A stretch of 8,394 nt of DNA. It comes from JAAZNO01 sp012798275 (GTDB lineage Bacteria; Chloroflexota; Anaerolineae; B4-G1; SLSP01). Position numbers and translations under genes: made by a program. The stretch lies in contig DAOPQD010000120.1 in assembly GCA_035347995.1 (NCBI GenBank), positions 1-8,394 of the forward strand, in the 5' to 3' direction. Each line of letters opens with the position of its first letter. The stretch's first letter is position 1. The notes beneath the pieces are model-generated. The model saw only the letters and a program-made list of their open reading frames with translations, was not told the origin of the DNA and ran no database searches. Shown here in pieces: positions 1-6,112 of the stretch.

Positions 1-10
1 AGGGGATAGG

Positions 11-107
11 GGGCAAGAGTTGATTCTCAATCTTCAGCAGTCGCCAGGGAATCTTGTATTTTTTTAATCAGTGGCTGAACAGTTACCGTGTGAGTTATGA
101 GCCGTGA
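11..107 (+). repeat. Left arm of a ~97 bp imperfect inverted repeat
   Basis: This stretch aligns without gaps to the reverse complement of 8298-8394: 82 of 97 positions are identical by my count, and 12 of the 15 differences are transitions. A 29-base block (59-87) is perfectly conserved. It consists of a run of seven T followed by AATCAGTGGCTGAACAGTTAC (one base over a 20-mer, so read it as 66-86). Past position 107 the similarity continues only with a gap, through a shared GTGAGCAG word. The arm lies upstream of the permease gene, with its conserved block ending 95 bases before the ATG. No transposase or target-site duplication is visible. It is most simply a copy of a dispersed intergenic repeat family, and the fragment may end here because assembly stopped at that repeat. 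Confidence 0.85.
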
Positions 108-182
108 CTTGTGAGCAGAGGCTATGACTACTCTTTTCTTGCGGCTCACTGCTCTCTATTTTTGAAGAGGAGGAGCCTACCG

Positions 183-1667
183 ATGGAACAGCAGGCCATT
201 AGATCAGAAGTGGGGCGACCCTCATTGTGGGGGCGGCTATGGGTCGAGTTGAAGCCGGCGCTGGTTTTGACGCGGCGGGAAATTAAGGACACCTTGCGGG
301 ACTGGCGTATTTTGGCGCCCATCTTGCTGTTGATCACAGCATTTCCCTTTCTGGCCAATGCTGCGGCAGCCGAGGGGCTGGACTTTGTCAACCAGTATGG
401 CGCGAGACTGATCATCGAGCGTCTCTTTCCCTTTTTGATGCTGGTGGTGGGCTTTTTCCCCTCCACTTTCTCGCTGGTCATTGCCCTGGAGACTTTCGTG
501 GGTGAAAAAGAGCGTCGCAGCCTGGAACCTTTGCTGGCGACGCCCCTTACCGATCTCCAACTTTACATCGGCAAATTGCTGGCCGCGACGGTGCCGCCGG
601 TGATTGCCAGCTACATCGGCATCCTCTTCTACACCCTGCTGCTCGGCTTCACTCAGGGGTGGTGGCCTCCCGTGTCCCTCTTTCTGGTCGCGCTGTTGAT
701 CTCAACGGCGCAATCGCTGGTGATGGTCAGCGCCGCGGTCGTGGTCTCGGCGCAATCCACGAGCGTGCGGGCAGCCAATCTGGTGGCCAGCTTCATCATC
801 ATCCCCATGACCTTTTTGTTGCAGGCGGAAGCCGGGCTGTTGCTCTTTGGCAATTATACGGGCCTGTGGCTCATCGCGCTGGCTTTGTTGATTGTGAACG
901 TGCTGCTGATGCGCATGGGAATCGTGCTTTTCAACCGCGAGCGGCTGCTGGGGCAGGATATTGATCAGCTCAACGTCAAAGGGGGCTGGCGGGCCTTTTG
1001 GGACGGTTTCTGGCCGCAGCAGGGGGTGAAGCATCTGTACCGTTATGAGGTGCCGGCCCTGGTGCGCAAATTGCGGCCGCAGCTGCTCTTCACGCTGGTA
1101 GTCGCCATCGGCGGCGGCATTCTGGTGGGGCTGTGGGGAGTGCAGCGTTTCCCGTTGCCGGGGGGGACGCTGGATTCTTCGGCTTACGCCGATTTCGACA
1201 CTCTCTCGCAGGCCGTCGAGACGACGGGGCTGCTCTCGACGTTCTCCAGCGGGGGGATTTTCTGGAACAATGTGCGCTCGCTGCTGTTGGCCGTGCTCCT
1301 GGGCTTCTTCTCCCTCGGCATTGTGGCGTTGCTGTTGCTTGCCGCTCCGATTGGCATCCTCGCTTACCTGCTGCCGCAGGTAGGGGCGTTGGGAATCAGT
1401 CCCTGGCAGATGTTGGCGGTCGGGGTGCTGCCTCACGGCATTTTTGAGATGACGGCGGCGATCCTCGTGACGGCCTATGCGCTGCGACTGGGAATGATCT
1501 TCTTGCGGCCTCCGGAGAAGGACGGGGCCATGCGGGACCTGGCGCGCGAGCTGGGGCAATTCTGCAAGCTCTTCCTGAGCGTGGCGTTGCCGCTGCTGTT
1601 AGCAGCCGCGTGGATCGAGGCGGAAGTGTCCTCCCGCCTGGTCATTGCCTACCTGAACGGCTTGTGA
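183..1667 (+). CDS. ABC-2 type transporter permease with a C-terminal SpoIIM-like domain
   Basis: This gene encodes a 494-residue polytopic inner-membrane protein. The N-terminal half is an ABC-2 type permease (NatB/YhaP-like). After a first membrane segment (about residues 43-61) come more helices and the family hallmark VGEKERRSLEPLLATP (106-121), followed by a GK at 130-131. Residues about 355-490 match the SpoIIM/DUF95 family. They contain a WNNVR start (361-365), a run of hydrophobic helices, the signature LPHGIFE (416-422) and a closing AAWIEAEVS stretch (475-483). The start at 183 is preferred over the in-frame 111 because an AGGAGG-type site (168-173) sits 9 bases upstream and because the extra 24 residues fall in repeat-like DNA. 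The usual partner would be an ATP-binding subunit, but none is in the window. The substrate cannot be predicted. The permease call is firm, and the SpoIIM call rests on motif recognition. Confidence 0.88.
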   Translation: MEQQAIRSEVGRPSLWGRLWVELKPALVLTRREIKDTLRDWRILAPILLLITAFPFLANAAAAEGLDFVNQYGARLIIERLFPFLMLVVGFFPSTFSLVIALETFVGEKERRSLEPLLATPLTDLQLYIGKLLAATVPPVIASYIGILFYTLLLGFTQGWWPPVSLFLVALLISTAQSLVMVSAAVVVSAQSTSVRAANLVASFIIIPMTFLLQAEAGLLLFGNYTGLWLIALALLIVNVLLMRMGIVLFNRERLLGQDIDQLNVKGGWRAFWDGFWPQQGVKHLYRYEVPALVRKLRPQLLFTLVVAIGGGILVGLWGVQRFPLPGGTLDSSAYADFDTLSQAVETTGLLSTFSSGGIFWNNVRSLLLAVLLGFFSLGIVALLLLAAPIGILAYLLPQVGALGISPWQMLAVGVLPHGIFEMTAAILVTAYALRLGMIFLRPPEKDGAMRDLARELGQFCKLFLSVALPLLLAAAWIEAEVSSRLVIAYLNGL

Positions 1668-1709
1668 AAATGGCCCGGTAGGCTTGTCGGTAAGGCTGAT
1701 CGGTGCTGT

Positions 1710-1931
1710 TTAGCTGGAGGTGGTTTCAGTTTCGGGGGTGGGGATCGGGCGGCACGTGACGTGGATGTAGGCGAAATCGCCATGCGGCGGCAGCAGGTCC
1801 TTGGTCTCGACGATTTCGCACCACAGGTCTCCCAGGCGCACCTTCTCCCCTACGTAGGGCATGGTGGTTTGATTGATGATCGCGCCGGGGTGGGCGTGAT
1901 CGGGAATGACATAGCTGACTTTGTAGATCAT
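1710..1931 (-). CDS. Small conserved-looking hypothetical protein, coupled to the cNMP-binding gene
   Basis: This gene encodes a 73-residue protein that I cannot assign to a family. It is soluble, has no signal peptide or membrane helix, and appears rich in beta strand. It contains an early DHAHPGA motif (11-17), a YVGEKVRLGD stretch (26-35) typical of a small barrel, and a Pro/Thr/Glu-rich tail (63-73). Its ATG overlaps the TGA of the upstream cyclic-nucleotide-binding gene (ATGA at 1931-1928). It has its own perfect AGGAGG site at 1944-1939, 7 bases before the start. It is therefore almost certainly real and translated together with that gene. The context suggests a partner or effector of the nucleotide-binding protein, but that is inference only. 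It converges on the permease gene with a 42-base gap in which I see no clear terminator. Confidence 0.8.
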   Translation of the reverse strand: MIYKVSYVIPDHAHPGAIINQTTMPYVGEKVRLGDLWCEIVETKDLLPPHGDFAYIHVTCRPIPTPETETTSS

Positions 1932-2389
1932 GCTCGCCCCTCCTCACCGCCCGCCAGGGTGATGTTGCGGTGCCGCAGTTTGAAAGCGAGATCGCGGGCC
2001 ACGTTGTACATGATCCGGTAGCCGGTGAGGGGGTCACGCTCGCAGTAAGCCAGCAGGGGGCCGCCGTGCAGGATCAGGAGTTCGGCGCTGGCGGAGACAC
2101 AGGTGATCGTGGCCGAGCGGGGGCCGGAATCCAGCACCGAAATTTCTCCGAAGCCCTGCCCTGCGCCCAGAAGCACCAGCGTCGTGCCGCCGATGTCACC
2201 CGTGCAGCTCACCTCTACCTGCCCCGAAAGCGTGATGTACAGCTCATCTCCGGCGTCTTTTTCCCGGACAATCACGTCTCCGCATTGAAACGTGCGTCTT
2301 TCCCCCAGCGCGGCTAGCGCTTCTATCTGCTCGTTCGTGAGTCCGGCGAAGAGATCCGCGGTGCGTAATACATCAACGGGTACACTCAT
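1928..2389 (-). CDS. Stand-alone cyclic-nucleotide-binding domain protein (CRP-like sensor without HTH)
   Basis: This gene encodes a 153-residue cytoplasmic protein made almost entirely of one cNMP-binding (CAP-family effector) domain. The start is DLFAGLTNEQIEALA (12-26), the glycine-turn segment is FQCGDVIVREKDAGDELY (34-51), and the phosphate-binding cassette is FGEISVLDSGPRSATI (80-95). Glu82, Arg91 and Ser92 align with CRP Glu72, Arg82 and Ser83, so the ligand pocket looks intact. The chain ends about 15 residues after the C-helix and has no DNA-binding helix-turn-helix, so it is not a transcription factor by itself. I chose the ATG at 2389 because GGGAGGG sits just upstream of it. The alternative ATG at 2404 overlaps that ribosome-binding site and would add only five residues. 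It is the first gene of a two-gene operon read from the promoter at 2505-2477. The ligand (cAMP, cGMP or other) is unknown. Confidence 0.9.
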   Translation of the reverse strand: MSVPVDVLRTADLFAGLTNEQIEALAALGERRTFQCGDVIVREKDAGDELYITLSGQVEVSCTGDIGGTTLVLLGAGQGFGEISVLDSGPRSATITCVSASAELLILHGGPLLAYCERDPLTGYRIMYNVARDLAFKLRHRNITLAGGEEGRA

Positions 2390-2476
2390 TTTTTTCCCTC
2401 CCATCTTGACGCTGAGACGAAGTCCTTTAGATGTCGCGGCCAGTAGGGGCGGCTACAAGAGTACGAGTGTAGTTTC

Positions 2477-2505
2477 ATTATACGCACAATTCCCCGTGTC
2501 GGCAA
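2477..2505 (-). promoter_or_regulatory. Sigma70-like promoter for the cNMP-binding operon
   Basis: Reading the minus strand, TTGCCG (2505-2500) is followed after exactly 17 bases by a perfect TATAAT (2482-2477). The -35 box matches four of six consensus positions. Transcription would start near 2470, giving a leader of about 80 bases before the ATG at 2389. The position and direction fit the only minus-strand gene start nearby. This rests on sequence match only. Confidence 0.65.
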
Positions 2506-2512
2506 GCTGGAC

Positions 2513-2527
2513 CGCCCTGAAAGGGCG
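2513..2527. repeat. Short perfect inverted repeat between divergent promoters
   Basis: CGCCCT and AGGGCG flank a three-base GAA loop, giving a six-base-pair stem. It lies just upstream of the -35 box of the leftward promoter and 45 bases before the -35 of the rightward one. There is no T run on either side, so it is not a terminator. It could be an operator or mere GC-rich symmetry. Confidence 0.35.
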
Positions 2528-2541
2528 CACCCCGCGGCGGG

Positions 2542-2554
2542 TCACATGATGTGA
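2542..2554. promoter_or_regulatory. 13-bp perfect palindrome, candidate operator
   Basis: TCACATGATGTGA is perfectly symmetric around G2548. Its centre lies about 60 bases upstream of the predicted rightward start (~2608), which is a classic distance for an upstream activator. The half-site words TCACA and TGTGA resemble those of CRP-family sites, but their order and spacing differ from the CRP consensus (TGTGA-N6-TCACA). The binding protein is unknown, and the neighbouring cNMP-domain protein has no DNA-binding domain. A regulatory role is inference. Confidence 0.35.
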
Positions 2555-2572
2555 GCGCTGCCGGGATTGTGT

Positions 2573-2601
2573 TTGACCAAAACTCCGTTATTGTCTATAA
2601 T
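2573..2601 (+). promoter_or_regulatory. Strong sigma70-like promoter for the receiver/GGDEF-comEC unit
   Basis: TTGACC (2573-2578; five of six consensus) is separated by 17 bases from a perfect TATAAT (2596-2601). The predicted start is near 2608, which leaves an untranslated leader of roughly 108 bases before the GTG at 2716. It is the best promoter match in the window and the only one seen for the two plus-strand genes that follow. Confidence 0.75.
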
Positions 2602-2669
2602 AGAGGCAGCATGGCTCCTGGCTACACTACCGGGAATGCACATAACGTGTGAAGGTGTGCCCAGGTGCC

Positions 2670-2681
2670 ACGTGCGCACGT
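2670..2681. promoter_or_regulatory. 12-bp perfect palindrome inside the leader
   Basis: ACGTGCGCACGT is perfectly self-complementary and lies about 65 bases downstream of the predicted transcription start, 34 bases before the start codon. A related ACGTG word occurs at 2645-2649. It may be a repressor site or a small RNA hairpin, or chance in GC-rich DNA. There is no further evidence. Confidence 0.3.
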
Positions 2682-2715
2682 AAGTGATTCGCTTATTTTC
2701 CGAGGAGGCAGTGGC

Positions 2716-3570
2716 GTGGAAGGGCGAATTCTGATTATCGAAGATAACCCCGTCAATCGCGAGGGGCTGAAAGAACGCTTCGAGGCAGAAGGGCTGCAGG
2801 TAGAGGTGGCGGAATCCGGCGCTGAAGGGATCGCTGCCGCGGTGCGGCTGTTGCCGGAGGCGATCATCATCAGCACTTCCCTGCCCGATCTCCCCGGAGC
2901 CGAAGTGGCCAGGCGCTTGCGGCAGATTGCCCGCACGCAACACATCTTCCTCATGCTGCTCGCCGATAAGGAGAGTCATGTGGAGCGGCTGATAGGCCTG
3001 GAGCAGGGCGCGGATGATTTCGTCACCCTTCCCTTCGACCCCCTGGAAGTGACGCTGCGAGTGCGCAATGCCCTGCGCCGCGCGAGCGCGACCAACATGC
3101 TTGACCCCATCACCGGGCTGCCTACCGGCCGCCTGATCCAAAATCAACTGCGGCGGCTCCTCGCCGAGCCTGAGGGGCCGTGGGCCCTGATGCGCTTCAG
3201 AGTGACCGGGCTTGACGCCTTCCGTGACGTGTACGGCTTCCAGGCCGGGGGGGATTTCCTTCGCAGCGTGACGTTGATCCTGGCCGAGGCGCTGAGCATG
3301 GACGACATCCTCGACGATTTCCTGGGCTACAACGGCAATGACGATTTCGTCATTGTGACCCGCCAAAGCCGCGCGGCGAGCCTGGCCGCCGAGGTGCAGC
3401 AGCGTTTTGAGCTGGTGTTGCAGACGCACTACGGCTTCATGGACTTGCAGCAAGGGCAGCTGCTGCTGGATGGGGAACCGACGCCGCTGGCGACCTTGCG
3501 CATCACCAGTGTGGACGCCAGCGCCGGACCCTTCTACGACATCCGCGCGTTGACGGAGGCGCTGGCGTAG
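2716..3570 (+). CDS. Response-regulator-like protein: degenerate receiver plus degenerate GGDEF-like domain
   Basis: This gene encodes a 284-residue cytoplasmic protein. Residues 4-122 form a receiver domain with the acidic pair Glu9-Asp10. The phosphoacceptor position is Ser53 (IIISTSLPDLPG, 50-61), the switch Thr is Leu82 and the invariant Lys is Leu105 (VTLPF). Ordinary aspartyl phosphorylation is therefore unlikely. Residues 129-284 form a GGDEF-like domain that opens with LDPITGLP (129-136), continues through DVYGFQAGG (171-179), and has GNDDF (207-211) in place of GGDEF. Aligned to PleD, Asp327 becomes Arg162, Asn335 becomes Arg170 and Asp344 becomes Gly179. Cyclase activity is therefore doubtful. 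The GTG at 2716 is chosen because GAGGAGG (2702-2708) lies 7 bases upstream and the receiver fold starts right after it; the upstream GTG at 2665 has no such site. The gene is followed by comEC after 73 bases with no terminator, which suggests co-transcription. Confidence 0.88.
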   Translation: MEGRILIIEDNPVNREGLKERFEAEGLQVEVAESGAEGIAAAVRLLPEAIIISTSLPDLPGAEVARRLRQIARTQHIFLMLLADKESHVERLIGLEQGADDFVTLPFDPLEVTLRVRNALRRASATNMLDPITGLPTGRLIQNQLRRLLAEPEGPWALMRFRVTGLDAFRDVYGFQAGGDFLRSVTLILAEALSMDDILDDFLGYNGNDDFVIVTRQSRAASLAAEVQQRFELVLQTHYGFMDLQQGQLLLDGEPTPLATLRITSVDASAGPFYDIRALTEALA

Positions 3571-3643
3571 CCTCCCGCAAGGGGCGATGTCTCCGGAAGT
3601 CTTGATCTGACGGGAGTGAGATGCAGACATTGAGGGTGCGCCG

Positions 3644-5995
3644 ATGACACCCCTGGTGGCATTCACAGCGGCTTGGGCTTGTGGGATCGTGCTGGCTCAA
3701 GCCGCTGTTTTACATCCCGTCTGGCTGTTGCTGGCTTTGCCCGCCGCGTTGGTGGTGCATTTTGGCCTCGCGCACGACCGCCGCGCGACACTGATCGCCT
3801 GGGCACTGGCGGGACTGGCGCTCGGCGCGGGGCGCTATTTGCTGGCCCGCCCCGTCTTCAACGCCGGGCACGTGGCCTCCTACAACGGCGCGACGGCGGT
3901 CACGCTCACCGGCGTGGTGGTGGGAGAGCCGGATCGCCGCGCGACGTACACTAACCTGACGGTGGAGGCGGAGCGGCTGTTGCTGGCTGATGGACGCGAG
4001 CTGCCGGTGCACGGCCAGGTGCTGGTGAAGGGGCCGCCTTTCACGTCGGCGTTCTACGGCGACCGCATTGAGGTGCTCGGCGCGCTGGAAACGCCGCCCG
4101 CCTTCGAGGATTTCTCCTACCGGGACTACCTGGCGCGGCAGGGAATCCACACGCTCGTGCGACAGGCCGAGGTGCGCGTGCTCGCCTCGCATCAACGGAG
4201 CCGGGTGCGCGAGGCGCTGTACCGCTTCAAGGCGCGCGCGCTGACGACGTTGCTGCGTCTGTTGCCGGAGCCGCAGGCTTCGCTGTTGGCAGGAATCCTC
4301 CTGGGCGTTGAATCGGGCATCCCCGCTGAACTGAAGGAGGCCTTTTCCACCACAGGCACCAGCCACATCGTGGCGATCTCGGGGTTCAACCTCACGCTCA
4401 TCGCCGGGGTGTTTTCGGTGGTGGCGCGGCGCGTCTTTGGGAAAAAGGGCGAGCTGCCGGTCGCGGTGGGCGGCGTGTGGCTCTACACGTTTCTGGTGGG
4501 CGCCGCCGCGGCGGTGGTGCGCGCTGCGGTGATGGGCAGTCTGGCGATTCTGGCGCGCCGCGAAGAGCGTCCCATCCACGGGCCGACCTCGCTCGCGCTG
4601 GCAGCGCTGCTCATGTCGGCGCGCAACCCCTTCGTGCTGTGGGACGTGGGCTTCCAGCTCAGCCTGGCGGCGACGGCGGGATTGCTTTTCTTCACCGAGC
4701 CCCTCACGCAGACCTTCCGGCGGCTGCTCTTGCGGTTGATGCCCCCGCAGCGCGCGGAATGGTTCCTCGGTTGGCTCAGCGACGCGCTTATTGTGACCCT
4801 TGCCGCGCAGATCACCACGATCCCCATCATCGTGGCCACTTTTCGGCGCTTCTCGGTGGTGACGTTGCTCACCAACCTGCTGATTTTGCCGGCGCAGCCG
4901 TTTGTGATGCTCTTCGGAGGCGTGGCGCTGCTCGTGGCGTTGGTGGTGTTCCCCTTGGGACAGGTCGTCGCGTGGTTCGCCTGGGTATTCCTCACGTACA
5001 CCATCGAGCTGGTTTTCCTCACCGCGCGTATCCCCCTCGCCTCGATCCCCGTGGGACGGATCGGGCTGCCGTTGGTGTGGGGCTACTACCTGGCGTTGGG
5101 GATCGGACTGTGGGCGTACACGCAACCTCGCGTCCAGCGTCAGCGGCAGTGGCAGGCGGTGCGCGGTCTGCCCACCTGGCAGCGGGCGGGCGCGTTGGCG
5201 ACGGTGGCGCTGGTGGGGATCTTCCTCTATTTGCGCCCTGATGGTCAGCTCCATGTCACTTTTCTGGATGTGGGACAGGGCGACGCGGCGCTGATTCAGA
5301 CGCCCTCCGGGCAGCAGGTGCTCATTGATGGTGGCCCGGATGCCTCACGGTTGCTTTCGCAGTTGGGAAAACGGCTGCCCTTCTGGGAACGAGAGCTCGA
5401 TCTGGTGGTTTTGACCTCGCCGGACGAGGCGCGCCTCAGCGGGCTGATTGCGGTGCTGGAACGCTATGCCGTGCGGGAGATCGCCATCGGCCCGGAGGTG
5501 GGAGAGGGCGATTTCTACGCGCGCTGGGAAGCGCTGCTCGCTGCCCGTCCCGCCGCGCAAGTCCGCGTGTTGACGGCGGGGGAGCAGTGGGAACTGAAAG
5601 ATGGCGGAAAGCTGCGCGTGTTGTGGCCCTTTCCCGAAGACGCCGCCGGTCCGTTGGTGCTGCGATTGGATTATGGCGAGACGAGCGTGCTCTTTGCCGG
5701 CGCGGCGACGACGACGGTGGAGGAAGGATTGGTGCGCAGTTCCCCGGAGCTGTTGTCCGCTGACGTCCTGCACGTGCCCCGTCACGGCGCGGCGACTTCC
5801 GCGACGCCGGCATTCCTGCAGGCGGTCGCGCCGGCTGCCGCCGTGATCAGCGTCGGCAGCGACAACACCCGAGGCGCTCCGGCGCCGCAGGTGCTGGCGC
5901 GGTTGCTGGATGTGGCCGTCTATCGCACCGATCAGCACGGCGACGTCGAAGTGCTGTCCGACGGCCGCGAGTTCATGGTGAAGACCGGACGGTAA
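3644..5995 (+). CDS. comEC: ComEC/Rec2 family competence protein (DNA uptake channel), degenerate MBL domain
   Basis: This gene encodes a 783-residue inner-membrane protein of normal ComEC length. The family transports single-stranded DNA across the membrane during transformation. Domains in order are N-terminal helices (1-70), an OB-fold/DUF4131 region (about 75-180, with GDRIEVLG at 139-146 and FSYRDYLARQGI at 157-168), the Competence membrane domain (about 205-500, with the signature SHIVAISGFN at 240-249), and a metallo-beta-lactamase-like domain (about 535-783). The last keeps DVGQGD (542-547) and LIDGG (560-564). It has TSPDEARLSG (591-600) where THxHxDHxGG is expected, and RHGA (713-716) in place of HHGS, so most metal ligands are missing. 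The ATG at 3644 has GAGGG (3632-3636) 7 bases upstream. It probably shares a transcript with the upstream receiver/GGDEF gene. Identity as ComEC is near certain. Whether this copy works in uptake is inferred. Confidence 0.96.
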   Translation: MTPLVAFTAAWACGIVLAQAAVLHPVWLLLALPAALVVHFGLAHDRRATLIAWALAGLALGAGRYLLARPVFNAGHVASYNGATAVTLTGVVVGEPDRRATYTNLTVEAERLLLADGRELPVHGQVLVKGPPFTSAFYGDRIEVLGALETPPAFEDFSYRDYLARQGIHTLVRQAEVRVLASHQRSRVREALYRFKARALTTLLRLLPEPQASLLAGILLGVESGIPAELKEAFSTTGTSHIVAISGFNLTLIAGVFSVVARRVFGKKGELPVAVGGVWLYTFLVGAAAAVVRAAVMGSLAILARREERPIHGPTSLALAALLMSARNPFVLWDVGFQLSLAATAGLLFFTEPLTQTFRRLLLRLMPPQRAEWFLGWLSDALIVTLAAQITTIPIIVATFRRFSVVTLLTNLLILPAQPFVMLFGGVALLVALVVFPLGQVVAWFAWVFLTYTIELVFLTARIPLASIPVGRIGLPLVWGYYLALGIGLWAYTQPRVQRQRQWQAVRGLPTWQRAGALATVALVGIFLYLRPDGQLHVTFLDVGQGDAALIQTPSGQQVLIDGGPDASRLLSQLGKRLPFWERELDLVVLTSPDEARLSGLIAVLERYAVREIAIGPEVGEGDFYARWEALLAARPAAQVRVLTAGEQWELKDGGKLRVLWPFPEDAAGPLVLRLDYGETSVLFAGAATTTVEEGLVRSSPELLSADVLHVPRHGAATSATPAFLQAVAPAAAVISVGSDNTRGAPAPQVLARLLDVAVYRTDQHGDVEVLSDGREFMVKTGR

Positions 5996-6112
5996 TTTTC
6001 ATCCACAGGACTCACGTCGCAAGGCGCCAAAGTCACCCCGGCTGCAGCGAATGCTGAAACGCAAAGCTTTTAGAGCGGCGGTTAAAATTTGGGCCCTCAC
6101 GTAGGCTCTGTT

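Noticed and set aside
22..65. Intrinsic terminator in the left arm (GATTC/GAATC followed by a T run)
   Set aside because: The stem is only five base pairs with a 22-base loop, does not abut the T run, and the right arm does not keep the pairing exactly.
702..1559. A 285-codon minus-strand open frame inside the permease gene
   Set aside because: It is the Arg/Gln/His-rich mirror of a hydrophobic membrane protein, with no domain.
2622..2715. Upstream extension of the receiver gene to the GTG at 2665
   Set aside because: It would add 17 residues without receiver homology and has no ribosome-binding site, whereas GAGGAGG is ideally placed for the GTG at 2716.
3571..3643. CTCCCG (3572-3577) and CGGGAG (3611-3616) as a terminator between the receiver gene and comEC
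   Set aside because: It has a six-base stem with a 33-base loop and no T run; chance pairing is likely at this GC content.
2542..3666. A 374-codon minus-strand open frame across the receiver/GGDEF gene
   Set aside because: It overlaps a clear domain protein, the divergent promoter region and the comEC start, has shadow-like composition, and lacks a ribosome-binding site of note.
3710..5254. A 514-codon open frame on the minus strand inside comEC
   Set aside because: It is antisense to a full-length ComEC with all family signatures. Its composition is dominated by Arg, Gln, His and Glu, as expected from the complement of GC-rich coding DNA, and it has no recognisable domain.
5996..6112. Terminator between the convergent comEC and SpoIID-type genes
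   Set aside because: Only a four-base-pair CAGC/GCTG stem and short palindromes (AAAGCTTT, GGGCCC) are present, none followed by a T run on either strand.
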